In this document: one piece after another, positions 26,855 through 34,030 of the stretch
Position numbering within the stretch: the stretch's first letter is position 1
How the letters are laid out: every line of letters starts with the position of its first letter
Assembly (NCBI RefSeq): GCF_005405445.1
Contig: NZ_BJEB01000005.1
Location: 1 to 50,041 of the forward strand
Direction of reading: 5' to 3'
Origin: Paucilactobacillus nenjiangensis
GTDB taxonomy: Bacteria; Bacillota; Bacilli; Lactobacillales; Lactobacillaceae
DNA length: 50,041 bases
Notes under the pieces: model-generated
Told to the model about the DNA's origin: nothing
The model's input: only the letters and a program-made list of their open reading frames with translations
Database searches by the model: none
Made by a program: the position numbers and the translations under genes

Positions 26855-27709
26855 ATGAATATTGAGTTGTTTATTCAAACGAGAAAAGAATTAGGTTACT
26901 CACAATCACAATTGTGTGATGGTATTTGTACGCAAGCAACTTTGAGTAAATTTGAAAATTCCGAACAAATTCCTGCCATTCGAATTTTACTGAAATTATG
27001 TACGAGATTGGGACTTACACTGGATGATATTTTTCCGATTCAGCTACAGTCTCAAACAGAACAAACTAAAATTTTAGATCAGGCAGAGTTCACCTTGATT
27101 ACTAGTGAATATGCCCAAGCAGAAAAAAGCCTTACGCAAGTTCAACCAGAGTTGTTAAATACAAATAGTCAATTACAATATTATTTTGTAAAAGGCTTTT
27201 TGTCAGCTTTGACTGACGCAAATGTGGTTGATACACTCTATTATTTTGATCAAATCATTAATAATTTAGACGAACAACATCGAACGATTTTTACGCAGTT
27301 AGCGTACACAGGAATTGGAGTGACATATAGTCGCTCTGGATCTGTTGAGAAAGCTGAATTCTACTTTCAAAAAGTTTTTTCAGGCTTATACGAACTACTA
27401 TTGATTGATGATAAGTCAATTTGGCGAGCGCTAAACATGATTTTTTATACTGCCGAGTATTTTGCCCATGTCAGTGACTACAAAATTAGTGATTCACTGC
27501 TCGAATATGGTTATAATGTCTGTGCGAAAAATCATGTGACTTATTATGTCGCTCGAATTCTTTTTCGACAGGCACAAAATGCAAAAGCTACCAAGCAGCC
27601 AACAGAGGTGATTGATGAATTACTCAATGACGCGCAAGCTTTTGCAAAAATAAATAAAAACGATGTATTGCTTACTAGAATTGAAAGTATGCGTCGTGAA
27701 GCGTACTAA
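26855..27709 (+). CDS. XRE-TPR regulator (Rgg/PlcR-like, RRNPP type)
   Basis: Transcription regulator of 284 residues with an N-terminal helix-turn-helix (about 6-60, RKELGYSQSQLCDGICTQATLSKFE) and a long all-helical C-terminal part with TPR-like repeats. This architecture is that of RRNPP/Rgg proteins that sense short peptides. ATG 26855 is preferred over the TTG at 26849. A tiny ORF and an MFS gene lie just downstream in the same direction, so it may control either them or the flavin operon upstream. Ligand unknown. Confidence 0.8.
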   Translation: MNIELFIQTRKELGYSQSQLCDGICTQATLSKFENSEQIPAIRILLKLCTRLGLTLDDIFPIQLQSQTEQTKILDQAEFTLITSEYAQAEKSLTQVQPELLNTNSQLQYYFVKGFLSALTDANVVDTLYYFDQIINNLDEQHRTIFTQLAYTGIGVTYSRSGSVEKAEFYFQKVFSGLYELLLIDDKSIWRALNMIFYTAEYFAHVSDYKISDSLLEYGYNVCAKNHVTYYVARILFRQAQNAKATKQPTEVIDELLNDAQAFAKINKNDVLLTRIESMRREAY

Positions 27710-27735
27710 AAGGAAACATTAAAATTAAATGAGTA

Positions 27736-27764
27736 TTGACGGCAGTTTCTTATTGTGTTTTAAT
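27736..27764 (+). promoter_or_regulatory. Promoter of MFS leader
   Basis: TTGACG (27736-27741), 17-nt spacer, TTTAAT (27759-27764). Predicted start near 27771, just before the ribosome site of the small ORF. Confidence 0.55.
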
Positions 27765-27793
27765 AATAACGAAATCACAGGAGGAACAATGGT

Positions 27794-27850
27794 ATGACAA
27801 AGAAACTAATTCAAGTTAATAATTTTTATTTTGGCTATTACTTTAGTTAG
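27794..27850 (+). CDS. 18-codon aromatic-rich small ORF (candidate leader peptide)
   Basis: ATG at 27794 lies 9 nt after a perfect AGGAGG (27779-27784) and encodes MTKKLIQVNNFYFGYYFS. Six of the last eight residues are Phe or Tyr. The stop codon abuts a strong hairpin and an attenuator follows. This resembles leader peptides for Phe/Tyr-sensing attenuation, but it could also be a peptide partner of the upstream XRE-TPR regulator. No experimental or database support is available here. Confidence 0.45.
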   Translation: MTKKLIQVNNFYFGYYFS

Positions 27851-28008
27851 CGTTCGCAGCTTTGATGCGAACGCAACCAAACGCGTTTGCGTCTAAAGCT
27901 TAGTCATCCTTTGATGTGCCAGCTAGACGTGAAGTCCTAGCTGAAACTGTCATTGTCCACTCACGGATAAATACAAACCAGCTAGGAAACTCTCTAGCTG
28001 GTTTTTTT
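27850..28008 (+). promoter_or_regulatory. Attenuator-like structured leader of MFS gene
   Basis: Hairpin 1: GCGTTCGC/GCGAACGC (27850-27874); its right arm can instead pair downstream (ACGCAA 27871-27876 with TTGCGT 27887-27892). Then four interchangeable arms: CAGCTAG (27920), CTAGCTG (27937), CAGCTAG (27979) and CTAGCTG (27994). Arms 3-4 extended to 11 bp plus a T-run form a terminator (27975-28008); arms 2-3 would be an antiterminator and arms 1-2 an anti-antiterminator. Confidence 0.65.
27975..28008 (+). terminator. Intrinsic terminator inside MFS leader
   Basis: AAACCAGCTAG / CTAGCTGGTTT stem with an 8-nt loop and seven T, located 27 nt before the MFS start codon. Confidence 0.85.
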
Positions 28009-28034
28009 CTTGGAAAAAATGAGGAGTGGAAAAT

Positions 28035-29240
28035 ATGACAAACAAAATGAAATTACATTTATCTTTATCGTTATACATCAATTATATTATTCATGGTTTT
28101 GGACTAATTATTTTAGCACAAAACATGGCGTCGTTAGGACATCTGTGGAACGCGCCAATTGCAACGGTTTCTTATGTTGTATCGGGAATTGGAATCGGTC
28201 GCTTGTTAGCGTACTTTACGTTTGGCTACTTATCAGATCGATTTGGGCGTAAACTCTTGATTTATATTGGTATGGGAACTTACTTGATTTTCTTTACTGG
28301 TATTCCATTTGCACCCAATATCCAAGTAGCCTACGTCCTCTCTATTTTAGCTGGGGTAGCTAACTCGGGGTTAGACTCAGGGACGTACCCAACATTTATG
28401 GAAATGGGCGGTAAAGAAAGTGCATCAAACGTCTTCATCAAAGCCGCAATGTCTCTTGGAGAATTCGTCTTGCCATTGCTTGTCACGATGTTAGAAGCTA
28501 AATCAATGTGGTTTGGCTGGTCATTCATGTTGCCTGTTGCATTATTAGTGATTAATTTAATTTTAGTAACGCGGGTCCAATTTCCTCATCGCAATCAGGC
28601 ACATCAAACAGGGGTTGTTCGTGAAGGCAACATTTCGAGCGCTAAAAAATGGATTGCTAGTGGCGCGTTATCAATTTACGGTTACTCTTCAATGGCAGTG
28701 ATGATTTTGTTTACTCAATGGATCACGATGTACTCGACAAAAGAATTGGGTTATAGCTCGCTAGTTGCCCATGGGCTATTGTCATTGTATAGTCTTGGGT
28801 CAATTTCAGGGGTTGTCATTGTCTTTGCGCTCTTGCGTCGACAAGTTTCTGAATCATTGTTGTTGATTGTGAATAATTTGATTTCATTACTAGCGTTAAT
28901 CGTAATTTGTATGACAACAGTTCAAATGGTTTCCGCTGTGGCAGCCTTTATCTTTGGGTTTACTGCTGCGAGTGGAATGATGCAAGTGGCTTTAAATATG
29001 TTCTTACGTTTATTCCCAACGCATAAGGGGATTGTTACAGGAACTTACTTTATGTTTGGTTCGATTGCCACATTTACGGTACCGATTGTTACTGGCTGGT
29101 TATCAAAAACAAGCATCGCGTTGGCAATGCAATTTGATATCTTGATTGCAATTTTAGGAACGATAGTAGTAATTGTCGCTGCCGTGATGTTAAGAGAAAA
29201 GCATGCGTTAAGTACAATGGAACGAGTAGTATCAGAATAA
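28035..29240 (+). CDS. MFS transporter under leader control
   Basis: Carrier of 401 residues with twelve helices. The helix 2-3 loop GYLSDRFGRKLL is the canonical MFS motif and GLDSGTYPTFME lies in helix 4. It resembles the sugar/organic-acid or drug carriers of lactobacilli, substrate unknown. ATG 28035 is 8 nt after GAGGAG. Upstream it has its own promoter, an 18-codon ORF and an attenuator-like terminator, so expression is likely conditional. Confidence 0.85.
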   Translation: MTNKMKLHLSLSLYINYIIHGFGLIILAQNMASLGHLWNAPIATVSYVVSGIGIGRLLAYFTFGYLSDRFGRKLLIYIGMGTYLIFFTGIPFAPNIQVAYVLSILAGVANSGLDSGTYPTFMEMGGKESASNVFIKAAMSLGEFVLPLLVTMLEAKSMWFGWSFMLPVALLVINLILVTRVQFPHRNQAHQTGVVREGNISSAKKWIASGALSIYGYSSMAVMILFTQWITMYSTKELGYSSLVAHGLLSLYSLGSISGVVIVFALLRRQVSESLLLIVNNLISLLALIVICMTTVQMVSAVAAFIFGFTAASGMMQVALNMFLRLFPTHKGIVTGTYFMFGSIATFTVPIVTGWLSKTSIALAMQFDILIAILGTIVVIVAAVMLREKHALSTMERVVSE

Positions 29241-29256
29241 TGTTTCATGTGAAACA
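29241..29256. other. parS-like site 3
   Basis: TGTTTCATGTGAAACA immediately after the MFS stop codon; same variant as sites 1 and 2. Confidence 0.75.
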
Positions 29257-29319
29257 TTTGATGTAATTTGTTATAGTATCTTTGTAAAGTATTTAAACAA
29301 ATCTATAGGAGGCAATTAC

Positions 29320-29502
29320 ATGTCATCAGAAGAAATTGTTTTAAAAACCCTAAAAGAATCAGTTGAGCCACTTAAAAGTGGTGAAATTGCGACGGCAACA
29401 AAACTTAGTTCAAGTGATGTAGCCAAGGCAATTAAATCATTGAAAGCGTCAGAACAAATTATTAGTCCAAAACGTTGTTACTATGCTTGCAGTGATAACT
29501 AA
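29320..29502 (+). CDS. Small winged-helix protein
   Basis: A 60-residue protein that forms only a winged-helix DNA-binding unit (MSSEEIVLKTLKESVEPLKS ... SSSDVAKAIKSLKASEQIISP). ATG 29320 follows AGGAGGC. Likely a minimal regulator or adaptor; targets unknown. A strong terminator follows. Confidence 0.75.
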   Translation: MSSEEIVLKTLKESVEPLKSGEIATATKLSSSDVAKAIKSLKASEQIISPKRCYYACSDN

Positions 29503-29518
29503 TTTGAATATGACAGAC

Positions 29519-29556
29519 GTGGTACTAATCTAATTATGGGATTAGTACCATTTTTA
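29519..29556 (+). terminator. Terminator after small winged-helix gene
   Basis: TGGTACTAATC / GGATTAGTACCA arms with a T-rich tail. Confidence 0.85.
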
Positions 29557-29623
29557 TGCAATATTTGTTAAGGGGAAAGTGTTTATTCTTGAACTGAGTT
29601 AATTCTAGTGCTAAATTGATTGT

Positions 29624-29637
29624 ACCGACCGGTAGGT
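29624..29637. promoter_or_regulatory. TetR-type operator
   Basis: ACCGACCGGTAGGT is a near-perfect 14-bp palindrome (one mismatched pair), typical of TetR-family operators, placed 46 nt before the tetR start; probably autoregulatory. Confidence 0.6.
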
Positions 29638-29683
29638 TTTTGCATACTGGTAAAAATTCGATATAGGATTGGAATTGATTAAT

Positions 29684-30250
29684 ATGCCTAAAGAAAACAA
29701 AGTAAAAAGTGAAATTATTACTGCTGCTAGAGGCCTGATTTATGAACAAGGCTATTTAGAAACTTCTATTACTGATATTATGCGCAACGCAGATGTGGGG
29801 AAAGGCCAACTTTACTATTATTTTGATACTAAAAAAGAAATTGGGATGGATGTACTGGAGCAGCTTGATCAAGAATGGCGTGCCGATTTAATTGGCGAAA
29901 TTTTAGCGCCGCAACGACCAGCCACTGAATCAATCAAATTGATGTTTGAATGGCTCTTGGATTTTCATCAAGAACAAGATCATTATTATGGTTGTCCGAT
30001 TGGAAATGTCATTATTGAAATGTCGAACAAAGACGAAGATTACCGATTGTTATTAAAAAATTTAATTGAAACCTGGGAATCAGCGTTGGATGCTAAGTTA
30101 ATGCAATTAGAAATACGGGATACAGATATATCGGCAGAATATATTATTTCTACACTGCAGGGGGCGATTATGTTGACCAAATTAGATGAAACTAATCGAC
30201 CATTGGAACGCGCAATCAGCAAATTATCGACACAGTTAAATATCGTTTAA
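29684..30250 (+). CDS. TetR/AcrR family regulator
   Basis: Protein of 188 residues with an N-terminal TetR HTH (IITAARGLIYEQGYLETSITDIMRNADVGKGQLYYYFDTKKEI). The ligand domain contains CPIGNVIIEMSNKDEDYR, as in regulators of the AcrR/YxaF type. ATG 29684 is chosen over a TTG at 29669. A palindrome upstream suggests autorepression. The HxlR gene follows after 12 nt. Confidence 0.88.
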   Translation: MPKENKVKSEIITAARGLIYEQGYLETSITDIMRNADVGKGQLYYYFDTKKEIGMDVLEQLDQEWRADLIGEILAPQRPATESIKLMFEWLLDFHQEQDHYYGCPIGNVIIEMSNKDEDYRLLLKNLIETWESALDAKLMQLEIRDTDISAEYIISTLQGAIMLTKLDETNRPLERAISKLSTQLNIV

Positions 30251-30262
30251 GGGTGAATTCAA

Positions 30263-30571
30263 ATGACAGTACGTGATATTAGTTTTGGCTCCAAAGTGGG
30301 TTTGTCTATTTTATCGGATAAGTGGTACATGTTAGTGTTACAATTTTTAACCGAAGAAAGTAAACCATTTATGGCAGTTAGAAACGCGATTCGTGGCATA
30401 TCAACGTTTAATTTACTAATTATATTGAGTAAGCTAGAAAGCATGAAATTACTTAGTAGTGAAGATTATGAATATCAGTTAACGTCGGATGGTGTTAAGG
30501 CGCAAGCGTTAATTTCACAAATCGAGCAATTTGGTAATCAAGAAGTGGCAAGCTTAAGTGATGATTTTTAA
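30263..30571 (+). CDS. HxlR-family winged-helix regulator
   Basis: A 102-residue HxlR-type protein (ILSDKWYMLVLQFLTEESKPF, TFNLLIILSKLESMKLL). The Cys that senses aldehydes in HypR/HxlR is absent: the protein has no Cys. Co-transcribed with tetR, an unusual pairing of two regulators with no structural gene on the same strand. Confidence 0.82.
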   Translation: MTVRDISFGSKVGLSILSDKWYMLVLQFLTEESKPFMAVRNAIRGISTFNLLIILSKLESMKLLSSEDYEYQLTSDGVKAQALISQIEQFGNQEVASLSDDF

Positions 30572-30583
30572 GTTAGCAAAATA

Positions 30584-30599
30584 AGTTTCACATGAAACA
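30584..30599. other. parS-like site 4
   Basis: AGTTTCACATGAAACA; its reverse complement TGTTTCATGTGAAACT matches sites 1-3 except for the last base. Confidence 0.65.
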
Positions 30600-30630
30600 A
30601 AACAGCCAGGCATTTGCCTGGCTGTTTTTA
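30598..30630. terminator. Bidirectional terminator
   Basis: AACAGCCAGGCA / TGCCTGGCTGTT stem with A-run and T-run, between convergent hxlR and marR genes. Confidence 0.85.
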
Positions 30631-30631
30631 C

Positions 30632-31111
30632 TTACGGATTCGGACGGAAATTGATAAAACTATCTAAAAATTTAACAATAACTTGCTGATCTTCAATCGA
30701 TAAACCTTTTAAAATTTGATTTCGAAAAGCAATTTCTAATTTATGATGCATTTCATCATGTGCCTGGGCAAGATTTGCACCATCGGCCGTTAGACGATAA
30801 TAGATTTTTTTCTTGTCGTCGTGTGGTTGAAAGGATTGGATTAACTGATATTCAATTAATGTTTTCGCGGCCCGTGAAATGCCACCCCGTGTAGCTTCAA
30901 GCAAGTTAGCGAGCTCAATGCCGGTTAATGGCTCATCCTCCAATGATGATAAAATGTGCAACCCAAGGATAGAAATGTTTTCGGCTATTGTTTGTAACTT
31001 AGGGTCATTAAGTTCTAGGGCCAATTTACGATGTTCATTAACAACGTCTTGGTTACGTTCGCGAATTTTGTGTAATTGATTCGAAATCGTTGAATAATAA
31101 TCTTCAGTCAT
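30632..31111 (-). CDS. MarR-family regulator
   Basis: Protein of 159 residues with a MarR winged helix (LTGIELANLLEATRGGISRAAKTLIEYQLI, wing DDKKKIYYRLTADG). It is 60 nt downstream of the NADH oxidase-like gene on the same strand and probably co-transcribed, so it is the likely owner of the paired TGTTG-N5-CAACA operators upstream of that gene. No Cys is present, so direct thiol sensing is unlikely. Confidence 0.85.
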   Translation of the reverse strand: MTEDYYSTISNQLHKIRERNQDVVNEHRKLALELNDPKLQTIAENISILGLHILSSLEDEPLTGIELANLLEATRGGISRAAKTLIEYQLIQSFQPHDDKKKIYYRLTADGANLAQAHDEMHHKLEIAFRNQILKGLSIEDQQVIVKFLDSFINFRPNP

Positions 31112-31171
31112 TCTGTCTTCTCCTGAAATGAATTGATAGTTTCATTATAATCCATTCATAGGCAAACTAGG

Positions 31172-32506
31172 TTAATTATTTAACGCTCTCATGGCAGCGA
31201 CGTTGATCACATTCCAAAGATTAGTCAATTTAGGTTGGAAAAACAAGTCTGCATCGGCCAGTTGTTTTAGAGTCATTTCCATTTGGATGGCCACGGAAAT
31301 AATGTTAATTTGTTGTGTTTCATTGGCCGTAGACATAATGGCGGCACCTAATATTTTATGTGATTTGGGCGCATAAAATAATTTAAATCTAACGGTTTGT
31401 GCTGGTTCTTTAGAGAAGCCGGGCATTGCATTGACTTGTTCAACATAAGTCGATTCAACGTCAATGCCACTACGGCCCGCCGTCAAAGTGTTCAAACCAG
31501 TACTGGCGAATAATTCACCAAATAGTTGTAAACCGCTTGAACCATGTACGCCGTGAATTGGCTTTGTTTGTTCAAATAAATTGCGAACGGCGACTCGTGC
31601 TTGCCGTTCGGCATTACTGGCTAATGAAATATTCATGCGTTGGTGAGTCGGATTATATAAAATTTCAGTTGAATCACCGATAGCGAAAATATCTTTATTG
31701 CTCGTTTTTGAATAGTCATCAGTGAGAATATATCCACGCTCATTAGTTGCTAATGCGTCACCAATCCAAGCGGTATTTGGTCGCGTACCGGCAGAAACGA
31801 AAACTAAGTCAGCATCGAAAACACCATGATTAGTTTGAACGGCAGTTACTTGATGCTGGACATTTCCACTAAAGGACTCAACTTTGGTATTTGGGATAAA
31901 TGCAATTTGTTTTTCACGCATATGGTCGTTCAAAATATCAGTGAAGTCAGCATCCAAATAAGTTGACAAAGGTCTGTCATTGACGTCGATAATCGTCACG
32001 TTTTTTCCAAACTGGCTGAGTTGGTCACTGACCATCATCCCAATATAACCAGCTCCTACAACGACGATATTTTTTATATTAGCTTGTTTGACGGTTGCCA
32101 TCAGTTGATGCTGCTTACCGTGGCGAAGAGTCGCAACGTTATCTAAATCATTGCCAGCAATTGGTAAGTTGAATGCATGTGCACCAGTGGCAATGATTAA
32201 TTTGTCATAATTAAAGCTTTCTGTTGCTACGTCTACAACGTTGACAAATTGTACGCTATGGTTCGTAGGATTTATTGCCGTTGCTTCATAAAAGCTGTGG
32301 ACATGGATATGATGAGTTTCTAGTTCTTCGCGATTCATTTGATTGACAGCAGGATTGTTAATTGCTCCTCTTTGTTCTGCCCAGTTAACTGAATGTTAGA
32401 TGTCTGCAGTGTCAAACTAATCAATCTGAGCATCGACAATCGTTTCGTGAATTGCTTGCGCTGCTTCATAGCCGGCGTGTGATGCGCCAATAATCATTAT
32501 TTTCAT
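31172..32506 (-). pseudogene. NADH oxidase/CoA-disulfide-reductase-like flavoprotein, two nonsense codons
   Basis: FAD/NAD-linked pyridine nucleotide-disulfide oxidoreductase of 444 codons. ATG 32504-32506 (MKIMIIGASHAGYEAAQAIHE) follows AAGAAGG. TAG at 32417-32419 (codon 30, in QID-stop-FD, where family members have Trp) and TAA at 32396-32398 (codon 37) interrupt it. Downstream the NAD motif VVGAGYIGMMVSDQL and the FAD motif IFAIGDS are intact. The redox Cys that family members have near residue 42 is missing even if the stops are ignored. Internal ATG 32338 would give a 388-residue protein without the FAD-binding start, probably inactive. Confidence 0.82.
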
Positions 32507-32530
32507 TTTTAAAGCCTTCTTTTTTATTTT

Positions 32531-32575
32531 TGTTGATAGGCAACATAATAATCTCGTTTTTGTTGCTTGTCAACA
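32531..32575. promoter_or_regulatory. Paired TGTTG-N5-CAACA operators
   Basis: Two 15-bp inverted repeats, TGTTGATAGGCAACA (32531-32545) and TGTTGCTTGTCAACA (32561-32575), centres 30 bp apart (about three helical turns), in the divergent region between the oxidoreductase and the DUF7916-like gene. Likely bound cooperatively by the MarR protein. Confidence 0.65.
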
Positions 32576-32590
32576 AAAACTAAAAATTAA

Positions 32591-32619
32591 TTGACATTTA
32601 TTTTTAGTAAACCTATATT
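32591..32619 (+). promoter_or_regulatory. Promoter of DUF7916-like gene
   Basis: TTGACA (32591-32596), 17-nt spacer, TATATT (32614-32619), just downstream of the paired operators. Confidence 0.8.
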
Positions 32620-32666
32620 ATCGGTAAGGAATGTACTGTTTGCTGACTTAATAAAGGAGAATCCGA

Positions 32667-33596
32667 ATGACGGTTAAACGATTAATTAGTTGTAATGCAA
32701 GTGATATTTTAGGATTCAATGCTAGTGAACTGAAACAAAGTATTAAAGCATCAGAAGGACGGGTCATTTTATCAGAAACAATTGTCATTAAAGAACCGTT
32801 GGTTGGTGATATTACTGATGCGGAAGTGGCTAAGTCAGCTGGGGCGGATTTAATATTATTGAATATTTTTGATGTCTTCAATCCACGTATTTTAGGACTT
32901 TATCCAAATGAAGAAACTTTACAAACCGCGAAAATTCATTCTGACGCCGTAAATAGATTACGTAATTTGGTTGGCCGCCCAGTGGGGGCGAATCTTGAGC
33001 CTTTATCGAAAGACACCAAGTTAATGAGTAATCAAGAACAGTTAACTCCAGGTCGATAAGCCACAGTCGAAACATTTCAAGCTGCGGCAAGCTTAGGCCT
33101 CGATTTTATTTTATTAACTGGGAATCCGGGAGTTGGAACGGACAATGCGGCCATTGTAAAAGCGTTAAAAGAAGCCAAGCAATATTTCCCGGGTATTATT
33201 ATGGTTGGAAAGATGCACTCAGCTGGTGTTGATGAACCAATTGGCGATGTAAAATCAATCACCGAATTTATTGAAGCTGGGGCAGATGTGGTACTAGTAC
33301 CCGCAGTTGGCACGGTACCAGGTTTTACTGAAGCAGATTTAACAAGCATCGTTCAATTGGCACATCTGCATGATACGTTAGTTTGCTCAGCAATCGGTAC
33401 GTCTCAAGAAGGAAGTTCAACAAGTGTCATTGAAAACATGGCAATTAGAAATAAAATATGTGGAGTGGACATCCAACATATTGGTGATTCTGGTTTTTCA
33501 GGAGTGGCGCCCGTCGAAAATATCTACACGATGAGTCAAGCAATTCGTGGTAAACGTCATACGTTGTCGATGATTGCTCGTTCAGTTTTACGTTAA
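32667..33596 (+). pseudogene. DUF7916/BtpA-like TIM-barrel protein, one nonsense codon
   Basis: A 309-codon frame from ATG 32667 (AAAGGAG upstream) with a TIM-barrel look: repeated beta strands such as GADLILLNIFDVFNPRI, LDFILLTGNPGVGT, GADVVLVPAVGTVPG. Proteins of this type were formerly labelled haloacid dehalogenase-like hydrolase; function unknown. TAA at 33057-33059 splits it (TPGR-stop-ATVETFQAA, Gln would fit), with the frame unchanged after it. The promoter lies beside the MarR-type operators, so it probably shared control with the divergent oxidoreductase gene, which is also broken. Confidence 0.65.
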
Positions 33597-33600
33597 TATC

Positions 33601-33637
33601 AAAAAAACACATCTGCACGAAACAGATGTGTTTTTTA
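33601..33637. terminator. Bidirectional terminator
   Basis: AAAAAACACATCTG / CAGATGTGTTTTTT stem with a 7-nt loop between convergent genes. Confidence 0.9.
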
Positions 33638-33658
33638 TGCGGAGCCGGTTAGCTCGTC

Positions 33659-33799
33659 TTAGTTTTCGGCGGTTAGTTTAGCGGCTTCTTTATCCAATTC
33701 AGCGAATCCAGAAACTTTTTTGGTTTGTGGATGTTTGGCGCGTTCTTGGGTGGCTTTTTCGATCAAAGCTTTACGTTCTTCCTTACTGAGTTTTGCCAT
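33659..33799 (-). CDS. Small charged conserved protein
   Basis: A 46-residue Lys/Glu-rich protein (MAKLSKEERKALIEKATQER ... ends KLTAEN), predicted helical. Start ATG 33797-33799 has a perfect AGAGGTGAT site, which decides it over a longer reading. I know no function; similar short proteins occur in lactobacilli. Confidence 0.6.
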   Translation of the reverse strand: MAKLSKEERKALIEKATQERAKHPQTKKVSGFAELDKEAAKLTAEN

Positions 33800-34030
33800 T
33801 TGAATCACCTCTTTAGTAGGTGGGACAAAAGTTGCGGTGACTCTCGTTAGACGAAAAGTATCGGCTTTTGAAGCACTTTGAGGAAATGAATATTTCACTT
33901 CCTGACACTATAATAGTTCCATTTCCAATTAATATCAAATATATTTACCATTCTAGCAATCGTCTTTCTTGTACATAAAATGTATTCCAATTACAATTGA
34001 ATTAAATAATATATTCACAAGGAGGGGACT

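Noticed and set aside
27789-28000. Degenerate secreted-peptide gene obtained by joining three frames (signal-peptide-like LAFAALMRTQPNAFA)
   Set aside because: Needs two frameshifts and two stop readthroughs; T-rich DNA gives hydrophobic stretches in any frame, and the hairpin-attenuator reading explains the region better.
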